This document shows positions 49,631 through 61,477 of a stretch of 64,000 bases of DNA, one piece after another; position 1 is the first letter of the stretch, and each line of letters starts with the position of its first letter. The translations under genes and the position numbers were made by a program. Below the pieces are notes generated by a model that saw only the letters and a program-made list of their open reading frames with translations, ran no database searches and was not told where the DNA came from. The stretch is from positions 8,680,001-8,744,000 of the forward strand of contig CM059625.1 of assembly GCA_030435675.1 (NCBI GenBank), read 5' to 3'. The DNA is from Steinernema hermaphroditum (Eukaryota; Nematoda; Chromadorea; Rhabditida; Steinernematidae).

Positions 49631-51762
49631 ATGGCCTTTCGTGCAGCGGCTCCCGTAGTGCTCTTAGCACTGTTGTCTACAGTCTCGGCTTACTGCCCAG
49701 CCTTCCTTCAAAACCAAACTGCCTGCTCCTGCTCCAACTACATCGATGGTGCTATTATTCGCTGCAATGGCCCCAGCGGTCCTATGATTGTGGATGAGCT
49801 GAAGAAGACTCAGATCGCTATCAGCGAACTTGCATTGGAGAATGCCAACATTATTGAGGTTCTATTTAAGATTTAATTCTGCCCTACAACCTGTTATTTT
49901 TAGATCAGCGCCCGTGCCTTCAAAAACCTTCGTATTAAGAAGCTTGTACTTGACAACAATCGCATCAGAAAGATCCAGGCCGATGCCTTCAATGGTCTCG
50001 AAAACACGTTGCAGGATCTTTCCATCAACTTCAACAAATTGTCTAAAGTTCCCTCTGAAGCGCTGGTCGGACTTCGCGTCCTTAGTGTTCTCAGTATCAA
50101 GTGCAATCAAATTGGGGATATTGAAGGGTCCCTGTTCAAGAACATGCCTAGCCTCATCGAGTTGAACCTATCCGGAAACAAGGTAAGCATTCTGTGTTCA
50201 TTACTGTTTACGGTACTAATTGACAACAGATCTCCAAAATCGATGGCGTCGCCTTCGATGAAGTCAAGAACACCCTGCAAAGTTTGGTTTTGGACAATAA
50301 CGAAATGAGTGAGGTTCCCGCGGAAGCTATTCGCAATTTGGACAGTCTTATTGCCCTCCACCTTAAGAACAATCAGGTCAGTCGGTCTTGAGATGACAAT
50401 TAGGTTTACCATGCCATAACTTTAAGATCTCCAAGCTCGATAAGCTCCAAATTGTCAACATGACCAGTCTAAGTATGCTCACCTTGTCCGGAAATCAGAT
50501 CAGCTCTATTGACAAGAACTTCATAATGAACTCCCCCAAGATTTTCTACATCTATCTTAACAACAACAACATTGGCAGCATTGAGTTGGGAACGCTTGCG
50601 CAGTTCTCGGACGTTCAGACTCTTGATCTGAGCTACAACCATTTGGCCGAGGTCACCACTGACATGTTCCGCTCTTTGGAGCATCTGCAGCATCTGAACC
50701 TTGAAGGAAACTCGATCACTGACATCGCCCCCGGAGCGTTCTCCGCTACTCCTCTGCTTCTCCTATGGCTTCCCCATAACTGTCTCACCTCGATCACGCT
50801 GAGCACCTTCCAAGGAGCCCCTTACCTCCGCCAGATTTCTCTCGCCGATAACAACATTCGCAACATTCAGGCAAGCTCTCGCCACCGAAAACGTTGAAGG
50901 CTATCGCGCATTTTAGCCTGGCAGTTTTGGATATCTTGCGAACCTTCACACTCTGGATCTGTCGAGCAACAAGATCCAAGTTCTTCAGTCCGGAGCCATC
51001 AGTGGAACCGACCACCTGACAGTTAGACTTCAAGGTAGTTTTTTGGCCAAAGCATAATATCACTGGGAGACTCTTTAGAAAACCCGATGGTGTGCAGTCA
51101 AGACGGCTTCCACGTGATGAACGGTCGTGAGGCTATCAACCTTACTACTGAGCCTAACCTCGTTTGCAAGACCGACTACACCCACGACATTCAGGATATC
51201 TGCCCAAAGAAGGAAAAGCCTGCCCCGATGCCCATGTGTGTCAAGCCCAAATGTTTGTTAAAAACTTTCTTTCTCAGGTGTAGCTCTCTTTTAGATGACG
51301 AAACCACGACCACGACCACAGTTACGACCACCATGCCCACCACCACGACCAAGGTCGTGACCCCCCGTGAACCTTCCACCATCCCCGGTCGCCGCATGAA
51401 CATGGAACGTTTCTGGAGACTTTCAAAGCGTCCTAATGACGCCCTTCTCCCACCTCGACAGCGCGTCCCGCTCGAGACAATCCCCGCCACTGCAATCGCC
51501 AGCGGCCAGGTTCCCACGATTCCGGTTATTCCCCAGGTATGCGCTCCCGTGTGCGATCAATAAGAACGTTGACCTTACTTAGGTGTCTAACGGAAACGTC
51601 CCTTCGAGGGTCGAAGAACGCCTGAAGCTCCTTAACGCTAACCGATCTCTTCCCCCTTGGTTGAAGGCTGACAATAAGGGAGGAAAACAGGAGAACATGG
51701 AGTTCAGCTCCGACAGCGCTCCCGAGACCGTTGCCATTGCTGAGAGCGCTCCTTCCAGCTAA
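49631..51762 (+). CDS. sym-1: Secreted LRR protein (eLRRon, SYM-1-like)
   Basis: The signal peptide is MAFRAAAPVVLLALLSTVSA. The N-cap is YCPAFLQNQTACSCSNYIDG with RCNGPSGP. About ten LRRs follow (LQDLSINFNKLSKVPSEALV; LDLSYNHLAEVTTDMFRSLE) and a C-cap with ENPMVCSQDG and the DICPKKEK region. A Thr-rich mucin-like stretch (around 51300-51350) and a Pro/Arg-rich tail ending ESAPSS complete the protein. There is no transmembrane helix or GPI-type tail, so it is secreted. This layout and the N-cap fit nematode SYM-1, a secreted eLRRon of the cuticle and apical matrix, but a sister family member is possible. Codon use is more biased (frequent CTC, ATC, AAG) than in the other two, suggesting higher expression. 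Confidence 0.75.
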
Positions 51763-51952
51763 TAAGCGCTAATCGCCACCTTACCATACGGGCTTCATCT
51801 CTGCTTACGTCTGTTCTCAACACCTCAAAATAATAATTGTCAGAAATAATATTTGATGACTCTTCGCATTTTTCTAACATTGCACCAATGATCTGGCTCA
51901 TTTTTTAAAAAAGTTGCAAGCATATAATAATTTAATAAATTTAAGAACTCAC

Positions 51953-54743
51953 CAGGAGAGTTTCTTGAGTGGTCCAAGAGCATCGTGGACATTGGCTTGT
52001 CGTAGGGATTTGCTAGTTTGCCAGTTGCCAAAAGCAGGTTGGCACAAATTTTCTCCAGGAGACAATATATTGCGAGTTTTGGAGTTTTTGTTTCACTTGA
52101 AGGATCCTTGGCAAAGAAATTCTTATCGGCTTCCATTTGATCGGCAAACTTTGTCAGTGTATCGAGGAGTTTCATGAACTGAACGAACTGGAAGTGGTCG
52201 ATGACAACGTTGCATTTGGACTGCGGCTCAGCAATAATGTTGATCTGCAAGGTGTACAGGTTTTCACCTCTCGTAAACTGTTGTTTACTTGTGTTTCACT
52301 GGGAACAACGCAGCAGCGAAGTGAGACATCCCCGACGAGAGGGATGCTCGGACATTCGTCGCCGTTGTCGGTATCGATCCAAATCTGAGAAGTGTTTAGA
52401 GCCCAGATGTCTCCTAAAGTGTTTTGTGAACTCTGTGTATTCCTCACGCTGCCGATACCACTAAATGATTCTAGCGGCTGCTTTAATCCAAGCATTGTTG
52501 CTTTCAGAAACTCGCGGTCTACTTCAAACGCGCAATTGTCGAGGAAGTCCAGAGCGCCTCCCGTGAGATTGCTTAAAAAGCCAGCAAGTGAGTTTGGCTC
52601 GCAGCTGGCACAGTTTGAAAGTGCGAGGGTGGAGGTGCTGATCACGAATCGTTTTGGATAACGGCTATCACCTTCGGGTGCACACGATGGAACTATGATC
52701 TTGGGCATTAGTAGATCTACTCTGACATCGACCTGAGGGTTTTCGCTATTTTGAGAATCGAGTCCCCCTTCCTAAATCAGTCCTCATTTCGGATATAAAG
52801 TGTACTACTTGACGTACTAAGGCAGACGATATATCGCCCAACATGTAAGCCATCCATCGCAAAGTTTGTGTGTCAAGAAGCAAATTGAAAGGACCCAATT
52901 GTATGTGGGCTGAGGTGGGTGGCACTAAAATTTTGTTGATTCTCGTGTTAAAACCCCTTAGGAACTTACATGGATATGATTGAGATGCCGGGTAGAAAAA
53001 GTTACATAACTCCAGGTGGAATATAGGCAAATTGCTCGGAAGAGAGAGACGCGATTTTGCGTTGGAAGAGAAGAAGGATAGGAGGGCATCTCGCTTAGTC
53101 GACTGTACAGAGACGCATTTCACGTCAATGTCGTCGATACGGACAACAATCGCCTCTGTTTGCAACTGAGGCCACATGCGGGAAAACCGTTCTCGTGCGC
53201 TTCCATCTGTGAGATAAGCTGAAGTTAGGCTTCTTGACTAAGTAGCTTACCTAGTCCTTGACTGATTTTGTTGTAATTGTGCTGCAATAACTGGTTCATC
53301 CACGCAGTGCAGTTGTTGGGTGCTGCATATCGAACCCAAGTTGAGCGGTCAGACGCTGCTGGAGTGGAAGGGTAGGCATCTACTGAGAGCCTGCTGACGA
53401 CGATCTGCATGGCCCCTGATTCCATGTTCCAACTTTCTGGGAAACCTGCAATGTCGAAAGTCAGCCGCATTAACGCAGAAAGCAGCACCTCGGCCGGCTG
53501 AGTCGTCGTCGCACAAATGAAAATCGGTTCGATCAACATAGAGATGGAAGGAAGTTTGATGGATGTTGAAGTTCTGGAAGACCTTGTGGGAAGGCGTTCC
53601 CGTCGTCCGTGTCCCTCTCCTATCGGGACGCAGTGTGTGATCCTGAGGTGTTACTTAGTTACTTGCTTAGCACTCAACACAAACCGGAGGAGGAAGCTCT
53701 ACAGGTTTCTGTGTTGAATTGATCAGATGGAGAATATGCTTGTAGAACTCAATGGCAGAGCGAACCTGAGGGAGCGTCGCCGTCCACAACAGATCTTCTG
53801 AAATGACCTGGATCCGTCCACAGAGAACCCGACCATCTAGAACGCATTGAATACTGTACGGCCATTCCTTCTATGAACTCATACCGCTCGCATTCTTTTT
53901 TACGACTATTCTACAACGGCCACCATTGGTGATCAAACGGAGAGGTGCGTTGATGCTTCGTTTGTTTGACTGTTCGGGAGAGTGAGCGCTTCCTTGAACC
54001 CTGAGAAGACTCCAGCTGATCTGCTTAAACAGCAGAGTTTGGTCAAGCGACTGATCCGTGATCCTCGTGAAATGGAGATCGTCTACTGCCTGCCAGCCTG
54101 GACTTCTACTTTCTACGCTCAGACGAGTAAACTGAAACGAGGCGTTGCGATTGGGACTGCGACAGTTAATACCGTAATCGAACCGCCAAATGCTGCTGAA
54201 TCGAAGTTTACTTCCACATTGTTAACATATAGAGAAAGGCCTTCTGCTACTTTGTTTGCGAACCCGTATGACATATCAGCAACGTTTCTGGAAATGTACA
54301 TATGCTTATTAGGTCCGCGATTTCAGCAGCATACGGTGCAGGTCGACTAGATGTGGGTTGAGCGTCGCTCATAACGATGTCAACTTGGATTTCGTCGACG
54401 AACTGAATATCACAAGGACATTATTTACTGGTCCATGTGATCTAGGCCTACAATTTTCACCGGTACTGTTGTGAGCTTTGTCCAGGACACTTTCACTTGC
54501 ACCCTGTTGCAGTAAGCCCGTCTGATGCGAAGCCAAGGTGGAAGTTCAAGAACATCCGTCAGAACTTCTTCGTTGAGTTCGACATCCTTGAGCTCGCTTT
54601 TACCGCGGAGGATCTCCACAGTGATTTGGTCAGGGGTGACATTACGAGCATATCTAAATGAGATCAATGAGCTGAAGTTCACTTACATTCTGAACGTACT
54701 TCGACAACTGCTTAATAATCTGATTTTTTATAATGGACGTCAT
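51953..54743 (-). CDS. BLTP3/UHRF1BP1-type bridge-like lipid-transfer protein, N-terminal part
   Basis: The ATG at 54743 begins MTSIIKNQIIKQLSK and splices into YARNVTPDQITVEILRGKSE, LKDVELNEEVL and LELPPWLRIRRAYCNRVQVK. This is the classic chorein-type start of UHRF1BP1/UHRF1BP1L (BLTP3A/B). Later exons are strand-rich and hydrophobic with little helix, as expected of the lipid-conducting groove (TLSASQVRSAIE-like helices were not seen). These proteins sit at contacts of endosomes/lysosomes and other organelles. The last exon of this part runs to 51953 and ends HSRNSP in phase 1 at a GTGAGT donor. An alternative short extension into 51.85 kb meets stops. The next in-phase exon is at 42768. 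Convergent eLRRon genes occupy the intervening stretch on the other strand. Confidence 0.78.
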
Positions 54744-55733
54744 TCCGTTGATCACAGAGATCGGCTAGAAAAACCCGTTTGGTATATATATTCCGAAGTT
54801 AGAGCACAGTTTGAGAGTTAAATGTCGCTAGCATGTGCCGCTCCTACACAGGAGTACTGTGTAAACAAAGACGACTATCTGAAAATATGACCATTGAGAA
54901 TTTCATGGCTTATCGCTCGGCATCTCACGTGTTTTTATCGTTATAGCACAAAAATAGAAAAAAAAGCAGCTTATGCTGTACTATCATAGCGCACTGTCCC
55001 TTTCAAGTGGAAAATAAGATGCACATGGACAGGGATGGATGCATTATCAGGGAACAAACAATGATTCGGGTGCAAGCGATGCGTGCGAACGAGAAACCGT
55101 CGCCGCAAACGAGATGATATGCGCGAGAGAACGCGCGCCACGACGCGGCTCGCTCACAGGACGCTCTCCGTGTTCCTCACAAGCGACGACCATTCCGGTC
55201 GCCAGAAAATCGAATGAAGCTGAGCGAGTTGATCACGTTTCCTTCAAGCGAAAGGATGATAACCCTGCGAAGCATGTTTATTGATTAGAATTCCTGGCTT
55301 ATTCTCCGTTATTCTCTGGCACTGGTAGACACAATGGTGGCATTGCTATTTGATTCTGGAAGACACAATCGAAAATGCTGTCTGAAGGAATTAATTGCGC
55401 TGCTCGAAAACACAAATTTGCGTGAATAAGTGGGCTGGTTTTTCGTTTCTTTTGCATTAAAGCTGAAGTGAAAAGCAGTGATTGCTGTAATTTATATATT
55501 TGTGGACTTTGTGATGGAGGACAAGCGAGAGAAGGAGTGCTGATAGCCGCGGGAAACGCGGATAGGACGATATTTCCACTGGCATGGTAACGTGTTCTTC
55601 AAGCCCTTTGGAGAGGTAAAAGAAATCAATTTTTCGCGTTCAATTGCTGGAAGCGTCGGAAACATTAGCTCGTTAGCGGAAGTAATAGAAGAATTTTACA
55701 GGGTCTCCGTGCGCTTGAAAGAAGCACGAAAAG
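54744..55733. other. Divergent promoter region between BLTP3 and TAB1 genes
   Basis: The two genes point away from each other, so this region should hold both promoters. No coding exon with support was found. A plus-strand frame at 55039-55284 is Arg/Ala/Ser-rich with no domain. Confidence 0.45.
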
Positions 55734-57388
55734 ATGATCGAAGAGGAGTGGTGGAGAACCCTACTAGACGATTGTCCCACGTCCGACGATGGGTATACGA
55801 AGAGCGCTCATATTGCCTCCAATAATGATGGCTTTGTCACAGAGGACACCGACAATGAGCATCACATGTTTCGTCTGGCGTAAGAATAACTACAAATTTC
55901 CTTCGTATACTCATGTTACAGTTTAATCACAGTAACAAGCAGTTCACCGACGCGAAGTTCAAATTGTACGGACTGATCAGTGACATCCATCGCGGAGTTA
56001 GCTGCGCACAAGCCGTTCGAGACAAACTGTTGTATTACATGTTGTTGGAACAAGGAGTTGAAAATGCTTTACGAGAAGTGGAAAAGACCCATTCAATGAG
56101 CAGTTCTGACATATTTTGTAAATCTGTAATTGCCTGGAACGTCGCAGAGACAAAATGTTGTGCATTTAGATTCGAAGTTTGATGGTTCAAGTTTTCGAGT
56201 CTATCGAGCGCGAGTACTTCAACTCCATCGGCGACGACTTCGCAGCTTTCTACCGACAGAAGGAAGTGGCTCTTACTGAAATGACCCTGGAAAGTCAGCA
56301 GCTGCTCGAACGGACCAGAGAAAAAGTGTCTGGAGCTGCCAGCACAGCAATTGCCCTTATAGTAGAAGGGAGACTGTTTGTTATTAGTTGTGGAACAGTA
56401 CGGTAATTGCTGATTAATTGCGTGGGAATTCAAGACAAAATATTCAGGGCATTGCTGCTGAGTCAAAACGACTGTGAGGGAACGACGAAGGTTGAATACC
56501 TGAACCAACAGCACGATGTTCTGAACCCATCGGAGCGCGAGCGCCTTTTGGGCCTTGGCTTGAGCGCCGAGCAGATATCACTCATAAACACTCCGACACG
56601 ATGCTTCGGAAATTTTTTTCTGAAAGGAGGCTATCTTGATAATTCTAATCTTTGCCCCGAGGTGGAACCATGCAGTGTGGAACCGACTATCTGTGGAGGC
56701 TTCAAGGTTTTTCTGGTCAAGTGCGGTCGATAGTAGATACCACTGTTTGCAGATAGGACTTCATCACAAGTTTCTAATACTTGCATCGCCATCAGTGTTC
56801 AAGACTATCCAACAGATAGGCATCAGTTCGGCAGAAGCAGGAAACTATCTGATGCGGAAGATCGCCGCAGTCATCGCACAAGAAAGGTATTGATCATATT
56901 AATTATAATAGTCAAAGCCTCTTGAACATTCAAGCAACTGTGAGTTGCTGAACTCTAAACGCCTTCATTCAGTTTGACAGAAAAACATTTTGACCTGAAC
57001 AATTTTCAGCTGCGATATATCCCAACTTGTTCTGGACGATATTTGCAACGATCACTGCTTGTACCAGGTCCACTCGGCAGTCCAACCCGTTACTCGTCGT
57101 GAGTCGATGGCTCTGCTCTGCGTCAAGCTCAACGAAGGCTTCCGCAGTGAAATGGTGCAAGCAAGCACATCCAAGGTTTTGGAGATAGTTGACGCCTCAC
57201 AAGCAGATACTTCTAACTCTACGAAGAAGCCAAATGCCCATCTGATACCCTCCTACGTGGACTTTACGACCTTTGATTCGCATTGTATGCGAGATGCTGT
57301 TCAAGCAAAAGTCGATCGCATATTTCAACAAATCAAAGCAAAGTCTAAACTTAACAGGATCGAAGAAGACGAGCATAGCTACTGTTGA
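55734..57388 (+). CDS. tap-1: TAB1-like TAK1-binding protein (pseudo-PP2C)
   Basis: The exons join to about 430 residues. The N-terminus is acidic (MIEEEWWRTLLDDCPTSDDG). A PP2C-like fold follows: KLYGLISDIHRGVSCAQAV, FESIEREYFNSIGDDFAA, KVSGAASTAIALIVEGRLFV, GLGLSAEQIS, and EPTICGGFKV joined to FLILASPSVFK. The usual PP2C metal-binding DGH motif is absent at the first block (DIHRG), as in TAB1, so it should not be a phosphatase. Near the C-terminus PSYVDFTTF matches the YVDFxxF core of the TAK1-binding segment of TAB1. TAB1 activates the kinase TAK1 (MOM-4 in C. elegans), and TAP-1 is its known nematode partner in Wnt/NLK signalling. It lies 170 bp upstream of the next gene on the same strand. 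Confidence 0.86.
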
Positions 57389-57435
57389 AAGAATCATTAA
57401 GTTGTTTGTGTTTTTGGGTGTACCTAAGCGAAAGG

Positions 57436-57441
57436 AATAAA
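57436..57441 (+). terminator. AATAAA poly(A) signal between tap-1 and the WD40 gene
   Basis: A hexamer 48 bp after the tap-1 stop, within the 170-bp gap before the next start at 57559. A CTTTTAG acceptor about 20 bp before that start would suit SL2-type trans-splicing in an operon. Confidence 0.55.
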
Positions 57442-57558
57442 TTCTAAGAGCGCAGTTGTGCACCTGGCGTAATGGAGCGTTAAGCTCGAATGAATGCAGT
57501 GGACTGCGCTGCTGGTCCGGAGGCAAATTCGCTTTTAGTGCTTCGTGTGTAGGAGGAA

Positions 57559-60500
57559 ATGCGCAGAGGTATTCCTGAAATCCGTACTTCTGCCTCCGCA
57601 CCCACTCTAAATCTTTCGCAACTCTCTACGTCCAAACGTTCTTCGGCGAGACCTTCTCCATCGCTTCAAACAAAAAAGAATCCTCCGATCAAGAAAGCAG
57701 CCTCGTCAAGCAAGGATTCACCCTCAGGTAGTTCCGACAGTGAAGAACCCGCTATCCCTCGAGCCGACATCATTGCAAAGCTTAGATCATATGACCATGA
57801 GTGGTTTAAGGTATCATCTCGGTGTGGTAGCCCATACTTATTTCCATTCTCTACGCAGGAAATTTGCGAAACTCACCCTGAGTACTTCATCGATTCGAAG
57901 CAGTATGCCTGCTACGAGCGATGCAAGCGCTGAAGACAGAGACTATGATGTTATTTCCGGTTACGATAACGTTTTTCTACATGGCCATAATAATTTGTGT
58001 TTTTCTCGCGACAAGCGTTTGTTGATGCTGGACGTTTACGAAGGCGAACGGAGAACGGCTTGTTTGGAAATGAATGGAACCATCACAGCACTGACCGTTA
58101 CATCCGATTTCAAGTATTTCGTCGCGTGCTTGTCGGACAGATTAGAGGAGAACTTCTCGATTATCGTGTTCAATGCCCAAAATGACTTACAAGAGGACGT
58201 GTCTTTTTCATGCGAAGTGGCCGCTGATGTTTTACGAACTGACGACAGCCACGAAACTCTCATTGCCTTCGCTCCTAGCAAGACCAGGAACACTGCGACG
58301 ATAGCGTGCTATATTCTACAGTCCGGCCACAAAATTGCTGCTGTTGAGTTGGATAATCACGAGAAGAGTGATGTGTGGGAGGTGAATGTTCTAATCCAGG
58401 AGATGCGAAGGGTAGTTTTTGAAGATAACACTTTGTCCTACCGATGAGCACATCATGTGCGTTCTCAGCTCGTCTACTGCTTATCTTCTGCGCAACACCG
58501 GTACCGTCATACAAACATTCTCCTCCATTTCAGTATGGCTCAGAATTATTTCCTCTTTTATATACCGTACTTCAGCTCTACGGGGTTACATGCCACGTCT
58601 GGTCGACCGACGTAACCATGGCATTCGCCACCCAGGATGGCTCAATTCTATTCTATCGTGAAACACTGGCATTGGATAAGGTAGACTTGTCGACCACTTT
58701 GAAGGCGTAAGTGATTTGTCATTTGATTGTACTAGCAACTTTTCTAGTTACTTGACTGAATCCGAAGTATGCGTAACATCGCTTGTGGCTACAAAGATCT
58801 TCTTTTTCGCGACAGTTGCGAATCGACTTGTCTTAATGTTTCCGGTGATCAGCTCAAGAATTCAGTGGGACAAAGCCAGGGCTATTCTTGTAAGAGATAG
58901 GAATTACCACTGCTCATTCATTTCTGTTTTTATGTACCTACGTTGTGTGCGCAACCGAGTTCCGTCGATATTCTAATCAATGACAACGTAATTGCGATCG
59001 CAACAAGCGAATGCATCCATATAACGGAAACGCAATTTCTCGGTGTCGCCGAAGAGCATGGCTTTAATGTTGTCGTAGCTAAACACAGTTCACCCATTGT
59101 GACCATCGCTTGCAATTGGCTAAGTGGAGCAATTCTTTCAGCAGACAGCGGTGGACTTCTCTTAATTCACTCAATGAACACATGGTACAGTTGAACTGGA
59201 TAGCTTCAAAAATCAGCTTTAAGGCGATTGCTTTCCTGGGTTAAGCTCGACGACCTCATGGGAGTCACATTTATAGATGGATATCATCTGCTTGTTGCAA
59301 CTAGCAGCAGTCTTCAATGTTACTCCGTGGAATACAAAACGCTTGCAAAACGTGGTGTGATATGCAGTAGAGAAATAGAGAAAGTAAGGATCTCATCACT
59401 GCTGTCACTGCTGAGAACCTTGCAGATGTCCGTGACCTCATGCAAGAAGAGATGTGTCATAGCCTCGAAGTCTGGATTTACAGTTATAGATATTTCGAGT
59501 AACTACCTTCCTGTGACAGAAATAGACTTCGATTTTGCTTCTGTTTGTGACAGATTTTAAGCAAAATTATTTTTCGTTGCAGGAGATCGAATTTCTCGAG
59601 TGGAACTCAACAGGCACTCAAATAGCCATTGTAACTGCCAAAGAATATCTCTTCGTATTTCAGTACCCCAGTGGTACGTTATTTCACTTGGTGCTTTGCA
59701 TTTACTATTTCTAGGAAATCTATTATGGTCGAAAGACTTAAAAATGAGAATGATAGTTTCCATTTCCTTTCGGGAGCATGCTATCATCGCGCTAACCCAG
59801 AAGTTCTCACTTCTTGCAATAACCGAGGGAAGTGAATCAGCGAAAGTAGTCTCTTGTGATGGCATTAGCTACAACACTACATCCACCATAGTTTGCTCAT
59901 CAGACAAGAGTCATTTTATTGGAGGAAGTGATGGAACTATAATAGAATTTTCACAAGAAGGTAACGATAAACTGACTGTTCTCGGAAGACCGTCTAGGGA
60001 GGCGTGTTGTACGGTATGTCGAAAATGCATCTGTTCAGCAGTAAGATTGTTTAGTTGAGCTACGACGATCGAGCAGGCACTCTATATGCAGGGTTTACCG
60101 ATGGGTTGTTAGCGAGATTCACGCTAAAAGAGAGTGACATATTGGAACAGCGAATTGGAGAAGACACTGTTCTGTGTTCACTCGACGATCTCGATCAAAC
60201 GGTCAGCACGCCTTGATGGAAAGTGGGACATTGAATTTCCAGAAGCGTTTGGTCAACTTGTTGGATGTGGAACGGAATACTCTCCGTATTCAGACCAGTC
60301 AACTTCTAAACAAATATCGCAAAAAATGCGAAAGAGAGATGCTCGCGATGAATAACGAACTTCGATCTGCCGTTGAGGCACTAGAGAAGCAAATCGAAGT
60401 AGGCCTGCTATCTTGCTTTTCAAATGTTTGCGTTAAGGAAATATCGTCAAAAACTGAACTCGATGCCGCGGCAAGTCGGAAAACGATAGAGACATTGATC

Positions 60501-61467
60501 AACACGAATAAGAGGAAAACGGAAACACTGAAAGAAAGTCACAAGAAAATGATGACTGAACAGATCAGGTGAGTCGCTGAGTGGGTCCTTTCCCGAACAA
60601 CGACCTTTCTATCAGACTTCACATTGAAAAACAGAAGCAATCCAACGACGAAATTCAGCAATTACGAACGGAATATAAGCAAATTCAAAACAACAACAAA
60701 TCAGAAATCGAAACTCTCCGAAACGAGCTTAATTCTCGCCTGCAGAGAAAAGCTGAAAAATTGCAAAAATGTTACTCGAAAATAAAAGATCTTGAAAATA
60801 AGATCGAGGATCTGTGCCAGCAAAGAGCAGAAGTTGAACAACATCTGCAAGCGTGTATTGCCGAAGAAGAAGAAAAGCTACGACAAGCAACACTAATGTT
60901 CAGGCAGCAAAAGATAGAATTAAAAGCAAATGTGGGCAAGCGCACGCACCGTATCTCTAATATGACTTAAGGTTCTAATTGCTACCGACGAAGCAGCAGA
61001 GACGATCAAACAGAGCAAGTACAAAGATAATGTTATAGAACATCAGAATGATGAACTAAATCGCTACAAGGCGCTCTGCGAGGAGAAGGATCGACAAATT
61101 GTTCAGGTTAAGATCTGAATGTACAATGGTCTAATTTAGTAATTGATTCTAGCTGGCCGAGGAAATAAAGTCGCGGAATGCGGAGCAGTCTGAGTATCAG
61201 AAAAAGATATTCGTATACCACAAGGGCAAGATTTCTCTCGAAAAATCCCTCAAACAGGAGATGGCAAAGGTCCGTCAAACCTCTTTAAAGACTGCAAGAA
61301 GATTTTAGAGGAAAGCAGCAGACAAGCAGCTTCGGATGTACGAGGCGAAGATCGAGGAAGCAGTGAGGAACATGTACAAGCCAAAAGCGCTAGAGAAGAA
61401 TGCGCTCGACCTGCAAGCGTTGCTTAAGTCCAAAAAAGAGAAGCCTGCATTTATTCGTTCTCTGTAA
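57559..61467 (+). CDS. WD40 plus coiled-coil protein, possibly CFAP57-like
   Basis: The first exon is Ser/Pro-rich and basic (MRRGIPEIRTSASAPTLNLS) and ends near DHEWFK. After a frame change that I could not resolve with certainty (57.86-57.95 kb), WD40-like blades follow (VISGYDNVFLHGHNNLCFSR; GTITALTVTSDFKYFVACLS; SYDDRAGTLYAGFTDG). From 60.2 kb a long coiled coil runs to the end (KRLVNLLDVERNTLRIQTSQ; LENKIEDLCQQRAEVEQHLQ; SEYQKKIFVYHKGKISLEKS) and stops at ...KKEKPAFIRSL. N-terminal beta-propellers followed by a long coiled coil is the layout of CFAP57/WDR65 and related ciliary proteins. The family call is tentative because nematodes lack motile cilia. Scaffold roles in sensory cilia or the cytoskeleton are possible. 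It is probably the second gene of an operon with tap-1. Confidence 0.65.
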
Positions 61468-61477
61468 TTGAGCCAAG

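Noticed and set aside
51191..51517. Minus-strand frame with Val-rich run
   Set aside because: It is the antisense shadow of the Thr-rich mucin-like exon of the secreted LRR gene.
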